Shown: positions 1 through 7,629 of the stretch, one piece after another
Layout: every line of letters starts with the position of its first letter
Numbering within the stretch: position 1 is the first letter of the stretch
Assembly: GCF_000826545.1 (NCBI RefSeq)
Contig: NZ_CDME01000008.1
Coordinates: 496,001 to 560,000, forward strand
Direction of reading: 5' to 3'
From: Kibdelosporangium sp. MJ126-NF4
GTDB taxonomy: Bacteria; Actinomycetota; Actinomycetes; Mycobacteriales; Pseudonocardiaceae
Length of the DNA stretch: 64,000 nt
The notes under the pieces: generated by a model
The model's input: only the letters and a program-made list of their open reading frames with translations
Told to the model about the DNA's origin: nothing
The model's database searches: none
Program-made: the position numbers and the translations under genes

Positions 1-623
1 AGTCCACGGTCGCGGACATCGGCTACATCAACCAGAAGTACGGTGGCAGTCCGGCCTTCTACCGCGCACCGGCGTGGGGCAACCGCGGCGCGTTCTACGT
101 CTTCGAAAGCCTGCGGATCGCCGACTGGAGCCCGATCGAGCAGGTCAAGCCGACCAGTATCGTGCTGGCGCAGACAACCGACCCGTCGCGTGTCGCGCAC
201 TTCGGCGGGATGTACACCTACGACGGGATCGCCGGAGCAACCGCGCCTGGCTGGAAGACCGCGTCGGACTTCTGCAAGGCCAACGGGATGGTGTGGGCGC
301 CGTCCGTGGCGCCCGGCTACATCGACGACCGGGCGGTGCCGGGCAACACCACGCCGACAGTCGGCCGCGACAACGGCGCCATGTACGACAGGCAGTGGGG
401 CAACGCGCTCAACCCGGCCACCGGCGGCGCGCCGACATGGGTATCGGTGACGTCGTTCAACGAATGGCATGAAGGATCGATCATCGAACCGGCCAGCTCG
501 AACCCACCCGCCGGGCACGGCTACCTGACCTACCAGGGCGCGTACGGCCGGACCGGCGCGGACGCGGAAACCGCCTACCTGGACCGAACACGCCACTGGG
601 TCGGCCAGTTCACGAGCGCCTGA
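1..623 (+). CDS. Endo-alpha-mannosidase-like glycoside hydrolase (GH99-type), 3' part
   Basis: This is the C-terminal 206 residues or so of a protein whose start lies left of the window; the reading frame begins at base 3. Late in the protein the motif VTSFNEWHEGS followed by IEP is visible. It matches the catalytic glutamate region of GH99 endo-alpha-1,2-mannosidases/mannanases, which cleave mannan-type glycans, including yeast wall mannan. A run of aromatic residues precedes it, as usual in this barrel fold. The end overlaps the convergent amidohydrolase gene by 14 bases. The family call rests on one motif region. Signal peptide and substrate cannot be judged because the N-terminus is missing. 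Confidence 0.7.
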   Translation, partial: STVADIGYINQKYGGSPAFYRAPAWGNRGAFYVFESLRIADWSPIEQVKPTSIVLAQTTDPSRVAHFGGMYTYDGIAGATAPGWKTASDFCKANGMVWAPSVAPGYIDDRAVPGNTTPTVGRDNGAMYDRQWGNALNPATGGAPTWVSVTSFNEWHEGSIIEPASSNPPAGHGYLTYQGAYGRTGADAETAYLDRTRHWVGQFTSA

Positions 624-1677
624 TACCCGCGCACCACACTGCGCGGATCCGGCGGGTGGCCGTGATGTCCTCGAGCGGATCCCCGTCAAGGAGTACCAAG
701 TCGGCCCGCATGCCCGGCTCGATCCGGCCGCGGTCGGTCAGCCCGAACACTTCAGCCGGGTTGCTTGTCGCCGCCCGCAATGCCTCTACAGTGGACAGAC
801 CGGCTGAGACAAGGTGTTCCAGCTCTTGGGTGAGGCTTTCGCCGTGCGCCACCGGGTTCGGTACGCCTTCCTGCGCATGCGCGTCCGTGCCCGCCACGAT
901 CGTGACGCCCGCGGCGTGCAGCGCGGTCACGCCCGGTATGCAGTTCGCGGCGAACCCATCGGGATTGCCGCGGATCCGTTGGACGCCATCCATCATCGTG
1001 AGTGTCGGTATCGCGACACATCCCGCGCTCGCCACTCGCATGGCGAGATCCTCATCGAACGGCGCTTCCACCGGGACGTGAGTGATGATGTCGGTGCCCG
1101 ACAGCAACGCCATCTCCACCGCGCCCAGCGAGGTGACGTGCGTGACCGCCTTCAGGCCGTTCTCGTGTGCCAGCTTGACTATCTCGTTGAGCACGTCTTG
1201 GTTCGGTCCGCCTTCTCCTGGCGCTTCGGCGATCAGCTTGATGTAGTCCACACCCTGTGCGAGCCGCGCTGCCACGAACCGGCGCGCTTCGTCGACCGTG
1301 CGCATGATGGCTTCCTCAGGCAGGCCGAACATCTTCGCGTGCACACCACCTTCGCCGATCGCGGGGAGCCCGGCGCTGCGGATGTCGGTCAGCCCGTGGA
1401 TCCCACGTAGCGCGGCAAGCCGTTCCGCGGGCCAGATGGCCATGTCCAACGCGGTCGTGACGCCATGCGCGCTGAGCTGTTGGAGGTTCTCCCGGCCGTG
1501 CAGGTGGACGTGGCCGTCGATGAAGCCGGGCACGAGCACCGCGCCCTCGGCGTCCAGCAGTTCCGCGCCAGTGGTATCCGTGCCGATGGTCGAGCCGTCG
1601 ATGACAACCGTGCGCGGCTCGGTGAGCTCGTTGCCGTCGAAGACACGGACGTTGGTCAACGCGGTCTTGCTGGTCAT
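610..1677 (-). CDS. Metal-dependent amidohydrolase (imidazolonepropionase-like)
   Basis: 355-residue cytosolic enzyme of the amidohydrolase superfamily. GFIDGHVHLHG near residues 51-61 supplies the first two metal-binding histidines. DYIKLIAE near the middle carries the bridging lysine, THVTS a further His, and AGTDAHA the catalytic Asp. A small beta-sandwich from residues 1-50 and the C-terminus (RADLVLLDGDPLED) is typical of this group. GGGAG lies 6 bases before the ATG, supporting this start. It is divergent from the TetR gene at 1741 with about 63 bases between them, so that regulator is its likely controller. The substrate is not evident; relatives act on prolidase-type dipeptides, imidazolonepropionate or xenobiotic amides. 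Confidence 0.85.
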   Translation of the reverse strand: MTSKTALTNVRVFDGNELTEPRTVVIDGSTIGTDTTGAELLDAEGAVLVPGFIDGHVHLHGRENLQQLSAHGVTTALDMAIWPAERLAALRGIHGLTDIRSAGLPAIGEGGVHAKMFGLPEEAIMRTVDEARRFVAARLAQGVDYIKLIAEAPGEGGPNQDVLNEIVKLAHENGLKAVTHVTSLGAVEMALLSGTDIITHVPVEAPFDEDLAMRVASAGCVAIPTLTMMDGVQRIRGNPDGFAANCIPGVTALHAAGVTIVAGTDAHAQEGVPNPVAHGESLTQELEHLVSAGLSTVEALRAATSNPAEVFGLTDRGRIEPGMRADLVLLDGDPLEDITATRRIRAVWCAGIRRS

Positions 1678-1704
1678 GGGACGCTCCCGAGATAAGAGAC
1701 AAAC

Positions 1705-1734
1705 TTGTGCACTAAAGCCACCCTACGCTATAAC
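1705..1734 (+). promoter_or_regulatory. Candidate promoter of a leaderless tetR gene
   Basis: TTGTGC (1705-1710) and TATAAC (1729-1734) are separated by 18 bases. Six bases later comes the GTG at 1741, so transcription would begin at the start codon itself. The stretch is AT-rich against its surroundings and lies in the gap between divergent genes. Inferred by eye. Confidence 0.4.
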
Positions 1735-1740
1735 CGGACG

Positions 1741-2322
1741 GTGACAGCCACTCGTCGCCGCGGTGACAGCCTTTGCCAGGCGATCTACCTGGTGACGCTG
1801 GCGGAACTCGCGCGAACCAGCTTCGCGGATCTCACCTTCGACAAGCTCGCGACGCTCGCCGCAACCGGCAAGGCGTCGCTCTACCGCCGCTGGTCCACTC
1901 CCCAACAGCTGGTGCTGGCCGCGCTGACCGATCCGTCCACCGGATTCGGCGAGGCCGTCGCGCCGGACACCGGCGCGCTGCGCGACGACCTGCTCGACAT
2001 CCTCGGGCAGTTGGCCCGTGCGCTGGACGAGCCGCGGGGGCGCGCGCTGCGCCCACTGTTGTCCGAGCGAATCAGCCATCCCGAGCTGTACGACGAGATA
2101 CGCCGCCGTGTCATCCAGCCGCACCACCTGATCCTGGTGGGCATCCTGCGCGCGGCGGCCGACCGTGGCGAAGCCGAACCGCGCAGCGTCACCCCGCGCG
2201 TGGCGGCGGTCGGCCCGAAGCTGGTGATCGCCGAGTCGCTGGAGAAGGGCACTGTCGGCCCGGCGGACGTTCAGGCCATTGTGGACGAAGTGCTGCTGCC
2301 GCTCACCGAGCCAAGGCGGTGA
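1741..2322 (+). CDS. TetR family transcriptional regulator
   Basis: About 193 residues from the GTG at 1741. The N-terminal helix-turn-helix is seen as FDKLATLAATGKASLYRRW, the usual TetR recognition helix with its Y-x-x-W/F ending; the C-terminal ligand domain is divergent (TetR_C class). An in-frame TTG at 1705 exists, but it overlaps a good -35/-10 pair and adds an atypical Cys/Lys segment, so the GTG is preferred, probably as a leaderless mRNA. It is divergent from the amidohydrolase gene, which it probably represses. It is convergent with and overlaps the arginase-like gene by 20 bases. Confidence 0.85.
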   Translation: MTATRRRGDSLCQAIYLVTLAELARTSFADLTFDKLATLAATGKASLYRRWSTPQQLVLAALTDPSTGFGEAVAPDTGALRDDLLDILGQLARALDEPRGRALRPLLSERISHPELYDEIRRRVIQPHHLILVGILRAAADRGEAEPRSVTPRVAAVGPKLVIAESLEKGTVGPADVQAIVDEVLLPLTEPRR

Positions 2323-3190
2323 CGATCGCGTCGGTCAGTTCGGCCGCGTACCGGCCAGCCGGGTCCAGGTCCGGGTCGTAGATCGCCAGGTTCGCCCCGA
2401 CACACCTCTCGTCGGCCAGCATCGGCCGCAGCAGGTCGATGAGCTCGTTGTACTGCAGCCCTCCCGGGTCCGGGGCGTCGGCGGCGGGCATCACCTCGAT
2501 GTCCAGCACGTCCACGTCCAGGTGCAGCCAGAAGCCGTCCAGGCTGGTCAGCTTTTCCAGCGTCCGTGCCGCCACCGAGCCCGGTCCCTCCGCCTGGATC
2601 TGCGAGGACGTCCACGCGGTGATCTCCGCCTCGGCGAGGTTGGGGACGTCCTCGTCGTCGTCGCGGTGGCCGAGGACCACGATGTCACTGTCCTGAACGT
2701 ACGGTCCCTGCCCGTCGATGTCGGTCACATCGGCCTGGCCACGCCCGGTGGCCAGCGCCAGCGTCTCGGCTGCGGCGGCACCGATCCGACCGGCCTGACT
2801 CGCCCGCAGGAAATCCGCGCTGCCGTCGAAGTAGGCCAGTCCATAACGGCCGCGCTTGCGCAGGGTGAGCAGCGGAGCGAGCATGATGCTGCAGTCTCCG
2901 CCCAGCAACACCGGGAATTCCCCGTTGTCCAGCAGCCCGGCCACTCGCTCGGCCAGTCGCGCTGTGTACTCGGAGATCCCCGTAGCGTTGAAAAGCCCTT
3001 GCCCTGTCGACCATCCGGCGATGTCATAGCGTGGCGGCACGACATACCCGGCGTCGCGTGCGCCTGTCCGATTGAGCAGGCCCTGGTCCCGCAGTGCTCC
3101 TGCCATCTTGTAGCAGCCGGGGACCACTCCCGGTGCGGGCATTCGGAGTCCCAGGTTGGACGGTGCGTCCAGGACGGCCAGCGGTTTCAT
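2303..3190 (-). CDS. Arginase/agmatinase-fold protein with missing metal ligands
   Basis: 295 residues with the ureohydrolase fold. Three signature strands are recognisable: PVLLGGDCSI (canonical GGDHS), AYFDGSADFL (canonical DAHxD) and WLHLDVDVLD (canonical DxDxxDP). Histidines at the first two are replaced by Cys and Ser, so two of the dimanganese ligands are gone, while the aspartates remain. GGDCS is seen in some actinobacterial relatives, but Ser in the second motif is unexpected. It may bind one metal, use another chemistry, or be non-catalytic. The start at 3190 (MKPLAVLDAPS) is chosen because upstream residues show no conserved character and a G-rich stretch precedes this ATG. Confidence 0.75.
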   Translation of the reverse strand: MKPLAVLDAPSNLGLRMPAPGVVPGCYKMAGALRDQGLLNRTGARDAGYVVPPRYDIAGWSTGQGLFNATGISEYTARLAERVAGLLDNGEFPVLLGGDCSIMLAPLLTLRKRGRYGLAYFDGSADFLRASQAGRIGAAAAETLALATGRGQADVTDIDGQGPYVQDSDIVVLGHRDDDEDVPNLAEAEITAWTSSQIQAEGPGSVAARTLEKLTSLDGFWLHLDVDVLDIEVMPAADAPDPGGLQYNELIDLLRPMLADERCVGANLAIYDPDLDPAGRYAAELTDAIVTALAR

Positions 3191-3260
3191 CCTTCTACCC
3201 CCAGTGCTTCGTTCGAGCCCCGGGATCATATGCCGGAACGGCACTCACACGCCCGGTACA

Positions 3261-4514
3261 TCACACAGCGGCGTTCCACTTCTGGTTGGCTGCGCCGGTG
3301 CATTCCCAGAGCTGCAGGCGAGTGCCGTTGGCCGGGTTGTTGCCGGTGACGTCGAGGCACTTGTCGGCCTGGATGTTGACGATGTCATTGGCCGCGCTGA
3401 TGGCCCACTGCTGTGCCCCGGATCCGTTGCAGTCCCACAGCTGCACCAATGTGCCGTCGGCGGTGCCGCCACTCGCGGCGTCCAGGCACTTTCCCAACGC
3501 TTGCAGCTGGTTGCCGCTGCGGGTCCAGCGTTGGGCGTTGGTCCCGTTGCAGTCGTAGATCTGCACAGCGGTTCCGTTGGCGGAGTTGGCGCCCGCGACG
3601 TCGACGCACTTGCCCGCCAGCCCGGTGATCTGGCCGCCACCGCCGCCTGGCGTGTCGGTGACGCGGACGTAGTCGACCACAAGGGTGTTCGGCATCGGTG
3701 TGCTGCTGTTCGGGTCGCCTGGCCAGTATCCGCCGACAGCCAGGTTCAGCAGCAGGAAGAACGGCCGGTTGTTGAACACCCACTGGCGTCCGCCGAGGTC
3801 GGCGGGGCTGCGCCGCTGGTACTCCTGGCCGTCGACGGACCAGACCAGCAGGTTCGGCGACCAGTCGAGCGTGAACGTGTGGAAGCCGTCGGCGAAGCGC
3901 GGGCCGTTGTACGCGGCGCCGATGCCGTCGGCGCCGGAGTAGCCGGGGCCGTGGATGGTGCCGTGCACGGTGTTCGGCTCGAAGCCGACGTTCTCCATGA
4001 CGTCGATCTCGCCGTTGTTCGGCCACGTGCCGCCGGTGGTGCCCATCATCCAGAACGCGGGCCACATGCCCTGACCGTGCGACATCTTCAGCCGGGTCTC
4101 GAACCGGCCATAGGCCTGGCTGAACCTGCCGACCGTGTTCAGCCGCGCCGAGGTGTACTCACACCGGCCGTACCAGCAGTTGTAGTTGCCCGGGTTCTCG
4201 CGGCGCGCGGTGATGACGAGGTTGCCCTGGCCGTCGAGCGCGGCGTTGCTGGAGCGGTTCGTGTAGTACTGCCGCTCGTGGTTGTTGACGTTGTCGCCGA
4301 CTTCCATGTTCCATTTGCTGCCGTCGACCGGTGTTCCGGCCGGGCCGGTGAACTCGTCGGCGAACGTGGTCGCGGCGATGCTCGCGCCGGGAGCGGGGAC
4401 GACGGCCGCCTGCGTGCTGAGCGCAGTGCCGACCAGCGTCGAACCGAGCACCAGGGCCGCGGAAAGGGCGGCCACGACTCGGGTCCGCCGCGCGGACAGG
4501 CGGATGGACTTCAT
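3261..4514 (-). CDS. Secreted GH16 beta-glucanase with CBM13 (ricin-B) domain
   Basis: 417 residues. A twin-positive N-terminus and hydrophobic core give a signal peptide cleaved near STQA/A (about residue 35). The GH16 jelly-roll covers residues 45-285 with the catalytic motif GEIDVMENVG around 167-176 (two Glu and one Asp). A Gly-rich linker leads to a C-terminal ricin-B trefoil (about 295-417) with three Q-x-W-type repeats: NAQRW, GAQQW and NQKW. GH16 enzymes of this type hydrolyse beta-1,3- or beta-1,3-1,4-glucans outside the cell. The start at 4514 has GAGAGG just upstream; the longer frame would run through an operator-like palindrome. Probably monocistronic, with a near-perfect DasR site upstream. 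Confidence 0.92.
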   Translation of the reverse strand: MKSIRLSARRTRVVAALSAALVLGSTLVGTALSTQAAVVPAPGASIAATTFADEFTGPAGTPVDGSKWNMEVGDNVNNHERQYYTNRSSNAALDGQGNLVITARRENPGNYNCWYGRCEYTSARLNTVGRFSQAYGRFETRLKMSHGQGMWPAFWMMGTTGGTWPNNGEIDVMENVGFEPNTVHGTIHGPGYSGADGIGAAYNGPRFADGFHTFTLDWSPNLLVWSVDGQEYQRRSPADLGGRQWVFNNRPFFLLLNLAVGGYWPGDPNSSTPMPNTLVVDYVRVTDTPGGGGGQITGLAGKCVDVAGANSANGTAVQIYDCNGTNAQRWTRSGNQLQALGKCLDAASGGTADGTLVQLWDCNGSGAQQWAISAANDIVNIQADKCLDVTGNNPANGTRLQLWECTGAANQKWNAAV

Positions 4515-4539
4515 TGTCACCTCTCGTGCAGGGGTTCGA

Positions 4540-4551
4540 GAGAGCGTTCTC
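4540..4551. promoter_or_regulatory. LacI-type operator-like palindrome in the GH16 leader
   Basis: GAGAGCGTTCTC is a 12-base inverted repeat with one mismatch and a central CG. It resembles the operators that LacI-family sugar regulators such as CebR use upstream of actinomycete glucanase and cellulase genes (GGGAGCGCTCCC type). It lies 26 bases before the GH16 start. No LacI gene is in the window, so the regulator would act from elsewhere. Confidence 0.4.
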
Positions 4552-4627
4552 ACGCGGGGAGTGCGGTACCCCGATGTAGTTTTTCGCTGGATGAACCAAG
4601 ACGACCGACAGGGTTGCCAGCAGTATG

Positions 4628-4643
4628 GCTGGTCTAGACCAGG
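4628..4643. promoter_or_regulatory. DasR-responsive element (dre) upstream of GH16 gene
   Basis: GCTGGTCTAGACCAGG contains a perfect 14-base palindrome and matches the published dre consensus ACTGGTCTAGACCACT (C/G allowed at the flanks) at 14 of 16 positions. DasR is the GntR-family repressor released by phosphorylated aminosugars in Streptomyces and relatives. The site is 114 bases upstream of the GH16 start, between it and the 3' end of the ROK gene, so the glucanase is the natural target. Confidence 0.75.
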
Positions 4644-4683
4644 GCGGCAATACCCGGACGGGCATCGGGCCGGACCGGGTCGG

Positions 4684-5907
4684 TTACGCCGCTGCGGTGT
4701 TCTCCCTCGGGTCGGCGCCCTCGTCGAGCAGGGCGGCGACTGGCAGGGTGGCCGCGCCGACGGCGACCGCGTCCGGGCCGAGTTGGCACAGTTCGATCGA
4801 CGTCACGCCGTACGGGTGTCGCAGCGCGTGTGCCTTGGCCACCTGGCGGACTGTCGGAAGTAGACGGCCGCCGATGGACAGCCCGGCCCAGCCGCCGAGC
4901 ACGATCCGTTCGGGGTTGAACAGGTTGATCAGGTTGGCGATCCCGGCGCCGAGGTAGCCCGCGGTCTCCTCCAGCACCTTCGCCGCGGTCTTCGACCGGA
5001 CCGCCGCCGCGACCAGTGCGTCCAACTGGGACTGTTCGTCGGTGCCGGGGATGTCACGCCCGCCACGGGCTTTGCGGTAGCGGTCGAGGATGCCCTCCGC
5101 GCCGACGTACGCCTCAAGGCACCCGTGCGACCCGCACCGGCACTGCCTGCCGTCGTAGACGATGGTGGTGTGGCCCCATTCGCCCGCGCTGCTGGTGGAC
5201 CCGCGGTACGTGACCCCGTCCGCGATCACCGCGGCGCCGACACCGGAGCCGATCAACGCGATCACGGCGTGCCGTGCGCCCCGCCCGGCACCGAACCACA
5301 TCTCCGCCTGGCCGAGCGTCTTGGCGCCGTTGTCGAAGAACAGCGGCAGTGTGATCCCGCCCGCGCGCAGCAGTTGTTCGAGCGCCACGCCCTCCCAGCC
5401 GATCGTCTGCGCGTGCACCACGACGGGATCGCTCTTCTCGACCGTGCCGGGCACGCCGACCCCGATGCCGAGGACCGTGTGCTCCTCGACGCGTGACGCG
5501 CGCAGCACCTCGTCGACACCGGAGACGATCTGCTCGACCACCTCGCCGGGATCGGGCCTCGGCGAGGTCATCGGGTGCTCGGCCGCGGCGAGCCGGTTCA
5601 TCGCCAGGTCGAACAGCTCCACCTTGACGCCGGTCTCGCCGACGTCGATCCCGATCACGTGGCCGTACTGGGGATCCACCCGCAGCAGCACGCGCGGCCG
5701 CCCGCCGTCCGACTCGACCAGCCCGGCCTCGATGATCAGCCGGTCCTCCACCAGTTCGCCGGTGACGTTGCTGACCGTCGCCGCGCTCAGTCCGGTGAGC
5801 TGGCTGAGCTCGTGCCTGCTCAGCGGGCCGTCGAAGAACAGCTTGGCGAGCAACGTGGAGCGGTTGTGCCTGCGCAGGTCCCGGACCGTGGTGCGTTTCG
5901 GTGCCAT
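4684..5907 (-). CDS. ROK family transcriptional regulator (first of a divergent pair)
   Basis: 407 residues. An N-terminal winged HTH (LSRHELSQLTGLSAATVSNV) precedes the ROK kinase-like fold: IGIDVGETGVK for the phosphate loop, GVGVPGTV, EWGHTTIV and the zinc motif CRCGSHGCLEAYVG. NagC/XylR-like ROK proteins bind a sugar or sugar phosphate and release DNA. The start at 5907 (MAPKRTT) is preferred because GGAGAGGAG sits 7 bases upstream; the longer frame lacks this. It is divergent from a second ROK gene of similar sequence, with an AT-rich segment between them, and lies next to the glucanase and transporter genes it probably controls. Confidence 0.9.
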   Translation of the reverse strand: MAPKRTTVRDLRRHNRSTLLAKLFFDGPLSRHELSQLTGLSAATVSNVTGELVEDRLIIEAGLVESDGGRPRVLLRVDPQYGHVIGIDVGETGVKVELFDLAMNRLAAAEHPMTSPRPDPGEVVEQIVSGVDEVLRASRVEEHTVLGIGVGVPGTVEKSDPVVVHAQTIGWEGVALEQLLRAGGITLPLFFDNGAKTLGQAEMWFGAGRGARHAVIALIGSGVGAAVIADGVTYRGSTSSAGEWGHTTIVYDGRQCRCGSHGCLEAYVGAEGILDRYRKARGGRDIPGTDEQSQLDALVAAAVRSKTAAKVLEETAGYLGAGIANLINLFNPERIVLGGWAGLSIGGRLLPTVRQVAKAHALRHPYGVTSIELCQLGPDAVAVGAATLPVAALLDEGADPRENTAAA

Positions 5908-5957
5908 GACGTGCTCCTCTCCGGGCAACAGCATGCCTCACCAGGCTAAATGCCTGC

Positions 5958-5982
5958 CATAAATTAAACTTTCAACTAAAGC
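5958..5982. promoter_or_regulatory. AT-rich candidate ROK operator between the two ROK genes
   Basis: A 25-base segment with only 6 G/C bases sits in an otherwise GC-rich intergenic region. On the minus strand it reads CTTTAG, 7 bases, then TTTAATTTATG. A similar arrangement, CTTTA...TTAAATTTAG, is found at 7363-7381 upstream of the transporter operon. AT-rich operators are usual for XylR/NagC-type ROK proteins. Inferred from position and likeness only. Confidence 0.35.
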
Positions 5983-6020
5983 AAGTCTCTGCTGATGTCC
6001 CGCCGTGGCACAATCCCCAG

Positions 6021-7190
6021 GTGCTCCGGTCCACTCAGAAAACAACGCGTGACCTGCGCCGACACAACAGATCGACGTTGCTGTCGCGGCTCTACCTCGA
6101 CGGACCGGGCAGCAGGCTCGAGCTCATGCAGGCGTCCGGCCTGAGCTCGGCGACGGTCAGCAATGTCATCTCCGATCTGATCAACGACGGGATGGTAGCC
6201 GAGGCGGGTTCGGTGGACTCCGACGGCGGCAGACCGCGGACGCTGCTGCGGGTCCGCCCGGAGTACGGCAGCGTGGTCGGTGTGGACGTCGGTGAGACCC
6301 ACGTTCAGGTGGGCCTTTTCGACTGCACGCTGAACACGCTGGACACCGCGACCTACCCGATGTCGCGGACCAGACTCGACCCCGCCGATGTGGTCGACCT
6401 GGTGGTGCGGGGCGTCGCGTCGGTCACGGCATCGGTCGACCAGTCATCCCTGCTGGGAGTGGGCGTCGGTGTACCGGGCGCGGTGCTGTCGGATGGTCTT
6501 GTCCACGCGCCGACGTTGAACTGGTCTGGCGTGCCGTTGCTGTCGATGCTGCGCCCGTTGGTGTCCGTGCCGCTCTACGTGGACAACTGCGCGCGGACCC
6601 TCGGTCAGGCCGAGATGTGGCGCGGCGCGGGACGGGACTCCTCGCGAGCGGTCGTCGCGTTGCTGGGCGTCGGCGTCGGCGCGGCGGTGGCGACCGGGGC
6701 GGATTCCTATCGCGCGGCGACATCCACGACCGCCGAATGGGGACACACGGTCGTGCAGGTCGGTGGCGCGTCCTGCCGGTGCGGCTCACACGGCTGCCTT
6801 GAGGCCTACATCGGCGCCGAGGCGATCCTCGCACGCTACGGCAAGCCACTGTCCGCTTCGGACACCGAGTCGCGGATGGTCGAACTGGTCGGCCTGGCTG
6901 ACCCCGACGCCCGGCACGTGGTCGCGCAGACCGCGGAGTACCTGGGAATCGGCATCGCCAACCTGGTCAACATGCTCAATCCGGACAAAGTCGTCCTGTC
7001 CGGGTGGGTGTCGGCGGTGTTGGGGCCCTCAGTGCTCACCGCCGTGCGGGACACGGTCAAACGGCACGCGTTGCCGTACCTGGTCGCCGACACCGAGATC
7101 GAGCTCGGGCAGCTGGGAAACGAGGAGGTCGCGCTGGGTGCGGCCACGCTGCCCGTCCTGCAGCTGCTGGCCACCGGCGGCCGCGCGTAG
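6021..7190 (+). CDS. ROK family transcriptional regulator (second of the pair)
   Basis: 389 residues, clearly paralogous to the divergent ROK protein: shared DLRRHNRSTLL at the N-terminus, HTH LELMQASGLSSATVSNV, GVDVGETHVQ, GVGVPGA, AEWGHTVV and zinc motif CRCGSHGCLEAYIG. It likely senses a sugar derived from the glycans attacked by the neighbouring hydrolases. The GTG start has no clear ribosome site; CACAAT at 6009-6014 lies six bases upstream of it, so the mRNA may be leaderless. A hairpin follows the stop, so it is probably monocistronic. Confidence 0.9.
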   Translation: MLRSTQKTTRDLRRHNRSTLLSRLYLDGPGSRLELMQASGLSSATVSNVISDLINDGMVAEAGSVDSDGGRPRTLLRVRPEYGSVVGVDVGETHVQVGLFDCTLNTLDTATYPMSRTRLDPADVVDLVVRGVASVTASVDQSSLLGVGVGVPGAVLSDGLVHAPTLNWSGVPLLSMLRPLVSVPLYVDNCARTLGQAEMWRGAGRDSSRAVVALLGVGVGAAVATGADSYRAATSTTAEWGHTVVQVGGASCRCGSHGCLEAYIGAEAILARYGKPLSASDTESRMVELVGLADPDARHVVAQTAEYLGIGIANLVNMLNPDKVVLSGWVSAVLGPSVLTAVRDTVKRHALPYLVADTEIELGQLGNEEVALGAATLPVLQLLATGGRA

Positions 7191-7253
7191 CGCATTCACC
7201 GGGTTTCTGGCCCGCGACAACTCCGGCCGATGTGAGGCCTCGCTGTCCTCGCC

Positions 7254-7295
7254 CGTGATCACCGGTACATTGCTTTCGTGCTCCCGGTGATCGCG
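7254..7295 (+). terminator. Hairpin terminator after second ROK gene
   Basis: CGTGATCACCGG (7254-7265) pairs with CCGGTGATCGCG (7284-7295): twelve pairs including one G-U, with an 18-base loop. No T-run follows, as is common in high-GC actinomycetes. Confidence 0.5.
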
Positions 7296-7360
7296 CTGTT
7301 CCTGGCTCTTCGGCGGTACCGGCGGAGGGGTCTGGTGACGGGATCACGAGAACAGATCAT

Positions 7361-7383
7361 TACTTTACGCCTTAAATTTAGGG
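7361..7383. promoter_or_regulatory. AT-rich candidate ROK operator upstream of transporter
   Basis: The segment contains CTTTACGCC then TTAAATTTAGG, and resembles the AT-rich element between the ROK genes (CTTTA, a spacer of different length, then TTTAATTTA). Likely a shared binding site for one of the ROK proteins. Confidence 0.33.
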
Positions 7384-7553
7384 TGATTTCGTAACCTGCC
7401 CGTTATTGACGTGACCTCGGACACGCGGTTGACTCCACACCGTTGGCCGGATCGCGACCGGCGACCGTGAGAGCGTGTCCATGGAGGCCACGCCCAGGAA
7501 CGGACCAGGATGGAACTGCCCCGGCAGCGCCGAATGCCGGGTTGAGCATCGCT

Positions 7554-7569
7554 AGTGGTCGCAACCACT
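7554..7569. promoter_or_regulatory. dre-like palindrome upstream of ABC transporter operon
   Basis: AGTGGTCGCAACCACT has perfect 6-base arms and matches the DasR consensus AGTGGTCTAGACCACT at 13 of 16 positions; all three mismatches are in the centre. It lies 61 bases upstream of the binding-protein start. Weaker than the site before the GH16 gene, but the shared arms suggest the same regulator. Confidence 0.5.
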
Positions 7570-7629
7570 TAGTTGCCCTGCTGTGCCCGAGTAGTCCCAC
7601 GACCGAACCAAGACCACGAAGGAGGATCC

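Larger units (their letters stand above)
7191..7629. other. Intergenic region between ROK gene and transporter operon
   Basis: 439 bases with no convincing gene. It holds, in order, the ROK terminator hairpin (7254-7295), an AT-rich island (7361-7383) resembling the one between the ROK genes, and a dre-like palindrome (7554-7569). The ribosome site AAGGAGG lies just before the ATG at 7630. An in-frame upstream extension of the binding-protein gene to 7573 is rejected because it has no signal-peptide character. Confidence 0.6.
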
